Of a stretch of DNA of 64,000 bases, positions 48,264 through 64,000 are shown in pieces (positions within the stretch are counted from its first letter, which is position 1; each line of letters starts with the position of its first letter). This DNA is from Nymphaea colorata (taxonomy: Eukaryota > Streptophyta > Magnoliopsida > Nymphaeales > Nymphaeaceae). The stretch covers positions 24,751,876-24,815,875 of the forward strand of contig NC_045142.1 of NCBI RefSeq assembly GCF_008831285.2, given 5' to 3'. A program made the position numbers and the translations under genes. The notes beneath the pieces were generated by a model. The model did no database searches and was not told where the DNA came from. It was given only the letters and a program-made list of their open reading frames with translations.

Positions 48264-49596
48264 TCAATAGAAGGCGATACTATACAGCAGCTTTCGTCTA
48301 TGTTGTCTCTCAAATGCAGCAAGAATGTCATCAATCTTGTCCTCCCAAGAATCGACAGCCTCTAGCTGCAACATTTTCCATGATTACGACCATACATATA
48401 GGTCAGAAATTATAATGAGAAGTCACACAATAAACTAAAGCAATATCGTTGATATTGCTCACCTCTTGGCATAGGTCAAGTGCAAGCCTTCCACCTATAG
48501 CTGCCTCTTCATGGTTATCTTTCACATCCAAATTGATCACCAGAACAGGTTTCATGAGCAAACCATCACGGTTATGAAGATCTGTGCAGCATTGCATCGA
48601 TGAATTCAAAAGAGCACAAGGATTTGCCATAAGACTGATATGCCCAACTTTAAAAGGATAGTTTAACATTAAGTCCACTAATAATGAAGAGTAACACACC
48701 AACCTTCAAGAACCATATCAAACACCTTTTCCTCAAATGTCAACACTACATCGAAGGTACCATCGGAAGCATTTTCTTGCCAACGTTGAGGAGCTAACTT
48801 GACACTGGAATTCCTTCTAAGCATGGGCAGGATGCCATTGCGCTTGTATCTGTCCGAATGTATAGGAAATGGTATGCATTAATATAATATATTGTATGAT
48901 TTGCCTAACTAGACCAGTGGCTGCATTAAACTTTCAAACAATCACAATCAAAAGTGAAACAACATGATTGGATCTGTGTGTTCATTTAAAAAAACCGTGC
49001 GATTAAAATTCAAAAATTTAATAGATGCAGTACTTTGACATCACAAACCATCAAATATTTAAAGTTCAACTGAAACAGCCATCTCCATTAGAAACCAAAC
49101 TTTTGCAACATATTAAAACATGGAAGGCACAAAACAATGGTAATTATGTTTACAAAGCCAAGGAAGGGAAAAACACTAACAACACTATTTGCAGAGAAAA
49201 TAAACGAGAGAATATATAGTGGAGCCTAAACAAAAGCAAAATAAGTGGTTAATATTGCAATAAAAACCAGTCAAAGACAATCCTATGAAGATAGGTTATC
49301 AGGCAACCAACAGAAAAATGCAGTAATAAATTTGTAAGAGCATATTATCAATAAAGGGATTAGGGATACAATTCAGGGTCTTTGCGCCTCAGGTCATCAA
49401 ACATTTGCTTGTAAGGTGTCCCAAACTCATAGACATTTGGTTCCCTTAAAGAAGGTCCGGGAAGCTTCACGTGGGCCCCAGTTCCATATGAACAAACATC
49501 AAATCCTTCTCTTTTAAGGAGTGAATGAGCTTCCATGCTTCGGTTCTGGTTTGAAGAACAAACCATAGCATGTCTAAGCTTCATTTTCTGTTGCAT
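48264..49596 (-). CDS. SSU72: RNA polymerase II CTD phosphatase SSU72
   Basis: Four coding exons on the minus strand (first exon 49605-49370 with ATG at 49596, then 48849-48704, 48581-48463, 48365-48264) give 197 residues. A second ATG four codons later would give 193, the usual plant length. The phosphatase loop is C-SSNQN-R-S (C13, R19), the CX5RS signature. YGTGAHVKLPGPS, FGTPYKQM and the Asp-containing TFEEKVFD segment follow, then NLDVKDNHEEAAIGGRLAL. The C-terminus YSIAFY matches the family. SSU72 removes phosphate from Ser5 of the Pol II C-terminal repeat and acts in cleavage/polyadenylation and termination. The intron after the first coding exon has GTATCCCTAA as its only possible donor and looks U12-type. 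An acceptor 9 bp before the ATG shows that a leader intron reaches to about 52.0 kb. Confidence 0.94.
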
Positions 49597-50021
49597 CGAC
49601 AATACCTGAAATTTTTGAGGCAAAAAATGGAAAAAAAATTAATATAAAAATTCACAATAACACGAAGAAGTGGAAGTGAACTTGCTCCTACCGTATCCTC
49701 CTGCCTTCCATGAGATACACGTTTCAAAGAAACCAACGAAACTTTCAGTCTTCTACTTGCGTAGACAAGAAAAACAATCTCTTAACATTGGTTTAATAGA
49801 CAATTACCTTACAAGAAAATGTTTCATGATTTAAGGATAGAAACCATGAATTGTATCATTTTACTGATAATATCCTATCACAGTTTTATTACTGCAATTG
49901 ATTGTTGGTTGCTTGCCTAATCAATTCTCTTCATATGATTGTGTTCATAGCTTTTTTCCCATTTGAACTTAGTATTTTTTAGGTCGACTAGATTTAATTG
50001 TAAATTTTTTAACACTAACGT

Positions 50022-50101
50022 TTTCTCTGGGAAAAGAGTGCACAACCCGTAGGCCTTCTACCTCCACGCGGCATTGCTCTGTCAGGCTTTCGCCCATTGC
50101 G
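50022..50101 (-). pseudogene. Fragment of plastid 16S rRNA (nuclear plastid DNA)
   Basis: Read on the minus strand, the segment gives CGCAATGGGCGAAAGCCTGA, then GAGCAATGCCGCGTGGAGG and TAGAAGGCCTACGGG. It continues with weaker similarity to TTTTCCCAGAGAA. These are well-known words of chloroplast 16S rRNA, near position 350-430 of the molecule. The plant mitochondrial small rRNA differs here, so a plastid source is favoured. Only about 80 bp remain, inside the SSU72 leader intron. It is a transferred scrap, not an rRNA gene. Confidence 0.88.
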
Positions 50102-50761
50102 TATCAATCAATTGTACCTTTGTTTAGGCTTCACTATGTTTCTTCTTTTTACTTTTCTCTACAAATATCATTTTTAGTTTTTCTCCCTTCTTTGTCTATG
50201 CAATCATCAGTATTATCATTTTTCTGCCTTTCATATCTTAAATATATTGCAGAAGTATAGTTGCTAATGGAAATGGCAACTCAATTGAACTTTAATTATT
50301 TGTGATTACAGAATTCTCCAACTATTCAATTTCTAAATTTCGATCACACGGTATGTTAAACGATTGTACGAATGCAATTTTTCGTTTCACTTTTGATTGT
50401 GAATTTTTTAAAGTTTATCACAACAATATGTTTAATCAAGCATATCATACAATACTTTTTTGAGAAACATATTCAGAGCAGTTTTGAAAATTAGTCATAG
50501 CATTTCCTATACATTCAAAATTTCAAACAAATACGAGCACAACGGTATCTTGTCCATGCTCAGAAGGAATTTCATTCCCTAGTTAGTACCTCAACATGAA
50601 CAAGAACATGGCTTTATGGAATCCTCGACATAGTGTTGGCGTTTGAGGAGATGTTTGATATGGTTGTCGAAAATAATCATGATGTTCTTCCTTTCATATG
50701 ACTAGTGGACCTAATACTAGACAACATAATTAGATGTTTGATCTTGCCCTTGGTTCCTTAG

Positions 50762-51243
50762 CTAAGGATGTCCAAGGAGTTGAGCCAACTGGAGCTCGAC
50801 TCGAACTCGCTTGGCTAAGCTTGACTTTCGCTCGAATAAATGAGTCGAGGTCAAGTTAAGACACAAACTCGTTTAAATAAATGAGTCGAGCTAGGCATGC
50901 TCCGCTCGGTTGAACTTGTTAAAGCTCATGTAAGTGCAAAAGTAAAAGAAGTTTCACCTAGTTGTCAAAAAAGAAGAAGTTTCTTCAATGGTTCTCCTTC
51001 TGACTAACAAAAAGAAGGTCCAAAGTTCAAGTTCCCATGTTTCCCTCGATGGAAAATACACTTGTTAATGAATTGGCTCCGCTAAGTTTGAGCCAAGGCT
51101 CAGCTTGAGCTTAACAACACTGAGTTCGAGTTACTAAGTTTGACCCGAGCCAAGATAAGCTCGAACTAGTCAACTCGAGCTTGAAATAAGGGTTTTGAGA
51201 CTCAAGCCGAGGTTGAGCTGACTCAACTCCCTATCCCTAGTTA
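50762..51243. mobile_element. GAGCTCG-rich element with inverted ends (copy 2)
   Basis: The left end reads CTAAGGATGTCCAAGGAGTTGAG. The right end, on the other strand, reads CTAGGGATAGGGAGTTGAGTC, so the termini share a GGAGTTGAG arm. The interior repeats GAGCTCGACTCGAACTCG and AGTCGAG words in both orientations. It sits in the SSU72 leader intron. Related vocabulary occurs at 18660-19010 and 63715 onward. Confidence 0.55.
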
Positions 51244-51315
51244 GGTCTTTGATTCTCCTTCATGTCTATGTCAAAAAACAGAAAACAATTATCAGGAACT
51301 GATTTGCTCAATATT

Positions 51316-51520
51316 GGCATGTTAGTCTTATGTGCAAGCCTATGTTTTTTTGAATTTGATGGTGCAATGCTATTTGGATCTACATTACCTTGAAGGTTTG
51401 CTTATGAAACTCATCCTAATGATCAATTTAGATGTGAAAGATAACTATGAAGAGGCAGCTATAGGTAGAAGACTTGCACTTGAACTATGCCAAGAGGTGA
51501 GCAATATCAACGACAATGTA
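51316..51520 (+). pseudogene. Inverted partial copy of SSU72 (third coding exon and flanking introns)
   Basis: The plus strand here matches the minus-strand sequence 48644-48440. It starts in the preceding intron (GGCATGTTAGTCTTATG), covers the whole third coding exon (translating as NLDVKDN-EEAAIG-RLAL-LCQE), and runs through the GT donor into the next intron (GTGAGCAATATCAACGA). Because flanking introns are included, it arose from DNA and not from mRNA. It lies in the gene's own leader intron in opposite orientation, about 2.9 kb away from its source. It has no start codon context and no neighbouring exons. Confidence 0.9.
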
Positions 51521-51574
51521 TTCCAGTGCTGAAACAACAGATTGCATACCACAAATGTATCAAAAAAATTAAAA

Positions 51575-51660
51575 AAACAGATGTACCAAAAGAGACAGAT
51601 GAACAAAAAGAAAAAGAAACAGATGTACCGAAAGAAACAGACGAACCAAAAGAAAAAGGA
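51575..51660. repeat. 42-bp tandem repeat, two copies, A-rich
   Basis: AAACAGATGTACCAAAAGAG (51575) and AAACAGATGTACCGAAAGAA (51617) begin two 42-bp units that share the rest with few changes. Lys/Glu-rich open frames here come from the A-rich composition and are not genes. Confidence 0.85.
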
Positions 51661-52022
51661 AAAAAAAACAAAAATTAAAAAAACGAAACTAACATATATA
51701 GGAAGGAAGGAAGATCTAAAAACAGACAGAAAAATGACATTTTCCTGCTGCAAGAAGAAACCACGAAAGAAAATGAAGAGACGTCAGATTGCAACTCCAA
51801 ATCGAGGGAGATGTCCTCCCTATCCACGCTTCTTAAGAATGCATTAAACAGAAGTATAGATTTTATGAAAATAACAAATGCATTTAAGATGGACTGATAA
51901 TCAGAGCTAGACGGGGACTAGGCTGCACGTCGCCAATTCTCATATTGTTTCGTAATTCACTCAGAAAAGAAAACAGAGGTCAAACGAAAGAGGGAAAACA
52001 TTAAGCCATATCAAGTATTTAC

Positions 52023-52079
52023 CTCTTCCTCAGCTACGCGATTCAACAGATGCGAAATAGCCAAAAGTTCCGATGGTAC
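52023..52079 (-). other. Probable second SSU72 exon (leader, possibly coding)
   Basis: On the minus strand a pyrimidine-rich acceptor (GCTCTCTGTAGTTTCAG) is followed by 57 bp and a good donor (GAG|GTAAAT). The 57 bp read as 19 open codons. If spliced to the acceptor at 49606/49605 they continue in frame into the SSU72 start region. This is either an untranslated leader exon or part of an N-terminal extension. Further upstream (to about 52.43 kb) a (GA)n tract at 52262-52285 and GC-richer sequence suggest the first exon and promoter, but I cannot place its donor. Confidence 0.45.
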
Positions 52080-52439
52080 CTGAAACTACAGAGAGCAAAA
52101 CCAATCAGCGCCATTTTTGGTGACCCATTTGGGCGTTCCAAAAAGTGCCGAAGAGAGGAAGAGCGAAAGACAGAGAGAAGGATAAGCGCAGGCACAAAAA
52201 ACGTAAACGGATGTCATGCACCCATTCTTCCCTAAGTGAGCAACAGTAAAAGTAGGCAACAGAGAGAGAGAGAGAGAAAGAGAGAGTCTCCGTTCCATGC
52301 CTGAGGAGAGGGTGAAGAAGACGGTGCGCTGCTGAGAAGAGAATCCTGCAGTCACGATAGAAAAATGAAGAAGCTGAGAAGAGGACGAAGTCACAAGCTC
52401 GCCTGCGAGTACGAGCCCTACCTGTCAGGAAATTCTTAA

Positions 52440-54132
52440 AACGTATAACTAAACGGACACTGGATATACAGTTTTAAGTGTATGGCACATAATTTTCTTT
52501 TTCCTCAAAAAGTCCCTCCACTATTAACTGTTTGTCAAACTCATGCCTTTTTGCTTTATTTTTATTTCCGATCACACCATTTCTTTTTTCGAGGTTCACC
52601 GAAACTCATCCTTCCCTTTACAAAGGATGATGCATGCCATTACAAAGGAGAGTGGGAAAATGGCCTTTGGGTTTTACACGGCGACAAAGTCTCTCTGATG
52701 GTTTTCACAAATATTAAAAAAAAAATCCAAATCTGAATTACCCAGAGATTATAAAAGAATAAAAATGAGAAGAAATTTACAAAAACAATTTACAACAAAC
52801 AGCAGGTCTTGAATAAAAACATTAAAATAAATGAAAAAGCTACCAAGTTGCCCTTTTAAACTACTCTTGAAAAGTTTATGATATATTATGTATTTGTCAT
52901 GGCGTATTCTCATACTTACATTTTGTAAAGTTACCATGTCTGTACCTATATTTTTGTATCAGTACATGTACCCGTGTGACTGAGGAGAGAAAATTTCGTA
53001 ACATACAGCTCCCTTGGTAGATGTATACTAACGCACATTAGATATACTTTTAACTGCACAGCACATAATTTTCTTTTTCAGAGATGATTTTCTTCAGAAA
53101 GTCCTCTACACTATTAAATTCATGTTTTTTTCTTGAGTTTTTATTTCTAAATTCATCATTTCCTTTTTTGGACGTTCACATCGTTTCATGTTTTTGCCAG
53201 TGGCTCGCAAGCGGCCTGTCGTTGGTTTGAATCTTGGAAAACGTTTTTCTCGTTGTCAAAGCTGATGCATGCCGCCAGGTGGAAAAATGGCCTTAGCATT
53301 TAGGTTTTACACTCCAAATCAGACGCCAAAGTCTCTCTTATTGAGGTGACCTTGCCGATCTGTTCTTCTCAGAATCGAATCGATTCGGCTCTGCTTAGTG
53401 GATCTAAGCGTCTAGAATCATGTTGATCACTTTTCCAGGGATTGAAACAGAGATTAGTCGTTGGGATGTTGAGTATCAGTTGGTGAAATCATATAAACTC
53501 GGGTTAGAAGGAGAAGGCAGTGACTTGTGTTTGATCCTGTTAATGCTGCAGCTGTTGCTGTTTATGAATTTCATTAATAGGCCCAACCGCATATTTCTCA
53601 TGGAGATATTTTCACAAGTAGTGCTGAAAGACAATTGGAATAATCTGAGATGAGAAGCACATTAATTGCTTGAATGATACAACTCATGTCCAACCAAAGG
53701 ATCCATGAGTGTAACAAAACCATGGGTATATCATAGCATTTAGTTGTGCCCACAAAAAGGAAGGGAGAAGGAGGGAGAAATTTCAATTTCTTGCTTGAAT
53801 CGTATGGCTGTATCCTTTTCTCCATTACCAACTTCTCAAAGTAAGCTGTTCACTAGTGAACAAATTCTTGATGGTCAAAACTGAAGATTTAGGTTTTGAC
53901 ATAACAATCTCACCCGGCGCCTGATGCACTGGTGCTTCCATAATTTATATTGAGAAAACACACAAAAGATGATCACGTCAACAAGGCCCGCTAAGACACA
54001 TGAAGATTGAATTGATACATATCATCAAACGGCAGCAAATTAACATTTTATCACAAAAGAAACAAGGGCAACTGGACAAAGGAAATATATCAGATTGCCC
54101 ACCACTGTATGAGCAGACTGTACAAAGAACAG
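52440..54132. other. Intergenic interval, SSU72 promoter side to kinesin-13A 3' end
   Basis: This contains two diverged direct copies of a roughly 260-310 bp segment (52451-52702 and 53029-53340). A 77-codon open frame at 53420-53653 has no recognisable motif. The kinesin-13A 3' untranslated region probably takes the last 200-300 bp. No other gene seen. Confidence 0.65.
52451..53340. repeat. Diverged direct repeat pair upstream of SSU72
   Basis: Copy 1 (52451-52702) and copy 2 (53029-53340) share, in order: ACGNACANTNGATATAC, GCACATAATTTTCTTTTTC, AGTCCNCNACACTATTAA, CATTTC-TTTTT, GATGCATGCC, AAAATGGCCTT, GGTTTTACAC and CAAAGTCTCTCT. Copy 2 is longer by insertions. No inverted ends were found. 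The distance between copies is about 330 bp. Confidence 0.75.
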
Positions 54133-60714
<6,582 letters not shown>

Positions 60715-61640
60715 GTGGCGCTGGGTTCGACGTTGGGGCGCCAATTTCAGCAGCACAAATCCACACTCTGAGGCATCCGAATTTAGAAAAAAGAGGAACA
60801 TAGAAAAATCAGAAATTACAACCTAACGATCTGAACCAACCAAAATCACAACCCATTGACCATGGCTTGTGCAAATTATGCCCATAAAAGAACACACGAT
60901 CCGTTCCCCCTCCGCATTCTTCAAAAGAAAAACCAAATAAAGAACAGCCCATTCCCCCGATCATAAACAAGCCCCCCATTGCCCCACGAACACCACAAAC
61001 GCCTCACTGCGCCATCCCAACAATCACAATAAACGATCCACGACCAAAAAGCAGTCCAAATTACATGAACAAAAGAAGATTAATGAGAAACAAACGACTT
61101 CCTACTTGCACGAAGATCGAGCGCGATGAGAACAGAAAACTCACGATTGCGAGAACGACGAATCAAGCGCCGCGCATCCCAAAATCACGAGGAATCAGAC
61201 GCGATCGAGAGATCCGGCCGGCGACCAGGCGCACGGGCGTCGTAGACAGCGACGGAGCTCCAGATCCGACTCGGGGAGGATCCCTTCCCGCTTCTCAGCC
61301 AATTCTTCCTCGGAGGCAACGAGATCGAAGAAAAGATCGCGGACTTACGGGCGAAGAAATACGAACGGGAGGAACGGACGCGACTCTCTCGCTTTCGGCT
61401 GAGGCTTCTCGAGATCTGAGACGCCCCCCGCCCGACCGACGCAGATCTGAGGGCGAGAGCCTCCACGAGAGAGCCCCTCTCTCTCTGAAGCAGAAGCAAG
61501 CAGGAGGAGAAAGAAGAAGAAGACGATGCCAGAATGGTGGGAGAAGGGAGGGGGAAGGCGAGAAGAGATGGAGAGAGAGAGAAACAGAGGGAGATGATGG
61601 CAAGGGCTGCACGCGTGAATACAACTCCGCGCTTTTGGTT
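60715..61640 (-). promoter_or_regulatory. Kinesin-13A leader, probable leader intron and promoter
   Basis: On the minus strand a strong donor (ATC|GTGAGT at 61145/61144) and an acceptor (CCTCAG at 60768) fit a 377-bp leader intron that leaves 53 bp of leader before the ATG at 60714. Sequence upstream of the donor (61145-61600) is much more GC-rich than the surroundings and has GA-rich stretches (61474-61590), like a first exon and core promoter. The transcription start is not defined. Confidence 0.55.
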
Positions 61641-64000
61641 AAAACACACTTCCGTTCCGTTTCAAAAAATTAATAATTTTTTTAAACATTTTCAAAAACA
61701 CATATATTTGCACGTTCTTTCTGCTTTTCTATCTGCAATTTATGTTTTTTGAGGAGGCTTTCTGAAAATTTATAAAGTGAACAAAGTCGAGTGGGTCCCT
61801 TTCCTCATGCTTTTCGGTGCGTTATCTGTTTTGAAATTTGAAACCAGGCCTGGATGTTAACGCACCTGGATCTGGACCCGATCCGATCCATTCTCAATGC
61901 ATGCCGAGCGGTAATTCGATGAAATTAATGCCCCTATTGAAGCTCAATATTTTCTATTTTTTATTGGTTAATAAATACTAATAATAAAAAAATACTAATA
62001 ATTTTAAAATTATTTATGTTATTATTATCTTAATTGGTGCCAGTCAAAAAAGGTTAATTGTGTTATTCACAAAATAGCTGGAAATTTTAATGGGTTATAA
62101 TTAAGTTTTCTATGAACATAGAATATTCACAAAATAGCTGGAAATTTGAATATTTATTTTTATTGAGATGTTAAATGCATGCGGCCGGCTGTCTTTTTTT
62201 TAAAATTCAAAAATAGATGTGACAGGAACGCACGCTCCTTTTCTTTTTCTTGAATGGCTGCGCTAGTCTTGTATTTTGACAAAATTGCCAAAAACTGTTA
62301 ATTGAAGTTTTTAAAAAAAAAAAATCAGAAAACACACTGCGCTTAGTTTTTTTATTTTGTAGAAATATTCATGTGATTTAAATTTGTACTCCTTGAAACC
62401 ACAAATTTTCCAAAAATAACCTCATCGTGTTTCGAACAACAAGAAAAAAGGTGAGGTCTGTTTTATTGATTCATTTTTAAGTAGTTTTTAAATTTTTGAA
62501 CTACCACCGTTTTCAATTAAAATTCTAGAATTGCCCTTTCTAAAAGGTGTTTATTTTCAAGAAAAATTAACTAAAAAAGAAAGAAAAACGCTTGTCAAGT
62601 AATAAATTATTATTAAAAAAGTTATAGTTTTATCAATAAAAATAAGTCATCAAATTCGAGTACTGCAACTTTCTCAATTGCAAAAAAGTTTATGAAAGTT
62701 CAGTCGGTAAGGCCAAATTAGATTTCTTATTCTAATTTTTTCTAGCCAGCATAAAAGACTCTATATTAAAAAAAAAAATTAACGGTTTATTAAAGGCTAC
62801 ACATGCAATTCATTGTGGAGATTCATGGATTTTGATGGTATTTACAAACGAAAATATTCAATCTAATTATCAATCAAGAATAATATTCAAATCATTTTCT
62901 TATTTTTTTAAAATAAAAGAATGGTGCCTTTCGTGTGTTTTGAAATGACTAAAATGCCCTTGGTATAAATGAAAACGCCTTTAAATGTTTTGGCCCTACA
63001 CTCAAAGCGCCCTACATTTTTTAGAGGATCCTCCAATTATCATAATTCAATATAATAAGATTATTTAGTTATTATAACCGACCCCATATGGTCGGAATAA
63101 AGCTCTTTAAAATCGAAGCTTTTTTCTTCTCTTTTTCTCGATTGAGCGAGTGATTTTGCTAATATTGAAATGTTACGCGCGGAACATTGTAAATATTTAA
63201 GAACAAGGAGGTTCGTTTTGGAAAACGGTGTGGGGCTTGTATGTCATTTTGACAAATCAAGGTGCCCTTTTGGTCTATGGTTGAGAAGTTCCAAGCCCTC
63301 GTGTGGCGATGACTGAACGAGGACGTCGCGCTTTCGTGGGAGTGGAAAACTTTAAATGACCGAATCACCCCTGCGGTTAGGTTACATTTTTTTTTTAATT
63401 GGTATTCTTTTAAAAAAAAAAAATTGGCCAATGTTTCGTACTCGAGGCCTCTTTGGGTGATGTAACAAACAACCTGAGCCCGGCTTGGGCACAATTAAAA
63501 TAAAAAAAATATTTTTTAAATATAAGATATTTTTTTTAATATAAAATATATTTTAGTAATAAGCGCTCCTTTTATGCTGCATCCAGGGCAGCTATTCTTT
63601 TTACTATTTCAAATTTGTTTGAGATGCAAAAGGATAGGGCCACAGGCTAACTTTCTAAGCAAAAAAAAAAAATACAACTTTATTGCATCTGAGAAAGTGG
63701 CTTTCAGTTCGGAAAGTAAGGGTGAACAAGAAGTCGAGCTACTCGTTAAAGTTCAGCTCGTGAACGAGTTCGAGTTGAGTCATTTGCTTAACAAGCTGAG
63801 CTCGAGTTCATGATTCGACTTGTTTAAATAATTGAGTTGAGTTTGAGCTCAACACGTAACTGTCGAGTCGAGCTCGAGCTTTAATCAAGTTTGTCGAGCC
63901 TTAATCCAGTCGAAATATTTAAACGAGTTTACGAGTTTGTTGAGTATTAATCGAGGTGAGCTCGAGCTCAACAAGTAACGATAAATATCAATTCTAATAG
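61641..64000. other. Right-hand intergenic region
   Basis: This is strongly AT-rich with many A and T runs and no credible open frame. The final 285 bp are a GAGCTCG-rich repeat. A TTAACGGTTTA word at 62779-62789 resembles the core of mitosis-specific activator sites but is about 2 kb from kinesin-13A, so I give it no weight. Confidence 0.6.
63715..64000. repeat. GAGCTCG-rich dispersed repeat (copy 3, cut by window edge)
   Basis: From AGGGTGAACAAGAAGTCGAG onward the sequence is built of GAGCTCGAG, CGAGTTCGAG, GTTGAGTTTGAGCTC and AATCGAG words in both orientations. The same vocabulary is seen at 50762-51243. It continues beyond the window. Confidence 0.6.

Noticed and set aside
51542-51847. 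Lys-rich 101-codon open frame beside the inverted SSU72 copy
   Set aside because: Its start is inside a 42-bp A-rich tandem repeat and the composition explains the open frame.
53214-53260. tRNA-like GGTTTGAATC word
   Set aside because: No acceptor stem or anticodon arm could be built around it; no tRNA gene was found by eye anywhere in the window.
60715-60801. An upstream in-frame ATG at 60801 extending kinesin-13A by 29 residues
   Set aside because: A probable leader acceptor at 60768 removes it, and plant homologs start MGGQM.
61065-61673. Long GC-rich open frames on both strands upstream of kinesin-13A
   Set aside because: They overlap the kinesin-13A leader and promoter, are rich in Arg/Ser from GA/CT sequence, and match no family.

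Overview
The window is nuclear DNA of a flowering plant. The genes have many small exons with GT-AG introns and long AT-rich introns. (GA)n/(CT)n tracts occur in leaders, miniature inverted-repeat elements are scattered throughout, and every recognisable protein is a typical land-plant ortholog. I cannot name the species; nothing here separates the major angiosperm lineages, so I leave that open.

Seven protein genes could be rebuilt exon by exon, each with a continuous reading frame and family-typical length. On the + strand: a BARD1-type RING/ePHD/BRCT repair protein (648-7517), a heparan-alpha-glucosaminide N-acetyltransferase-like membrane protein (9666-18150), the alpha subunit of F-actin capping protein (24124-31090), glucuronokinase (34264-37486) and cytochrome c oxidase subunit 5C (42351-42542, with a 1.4-kb leader intron). 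On the - strand: the RNA polymerase II CTD phosphatase SSU72 (coding 49596-48264, leader reaching about 52.4 kb) and a kinesin-13A microtubule motor (coding 60714-54133). A possible eighth gene starts at base 45 on the - strand and leaves the window at once. The genes are unrelated housekeeping functions (DNA repair, actin capping, UDP-sugar salvage, respiration, transcription, microtubules); there is no operon or cluster logic.

Between and inside the genes lies the usual plant debris. There is a 201-bp hAT-type MITE with a perfect 8-bp target duplication, two PIF/Harbinger-like MITEs with 3-bp duplications, other inverted-repeat elements, and a decayed Ty1/copia pol fragment. Local tandem duplications of 42-85 bp, microsatellites, and GAGCTCG-rich repeats account for much of the rest.

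I see no new multi-gene system. The most interesting signals are local. An inverted partial copy of an SSU72 exon sits in that gene's own leader intron, beside a fragment of plastid 16S rRNA. SSU72 also has a probable U12-type intron. A COX5C pseudogene lies antisense 2.2 kb beyond the real COX5C. An 80-bp tandem duplication doubles the last 3' splice site of the kinesin gene. Two E2F-like sites lie upstream of BARD1, and the region upstream of SSU72 holds a diverged direct duplication.
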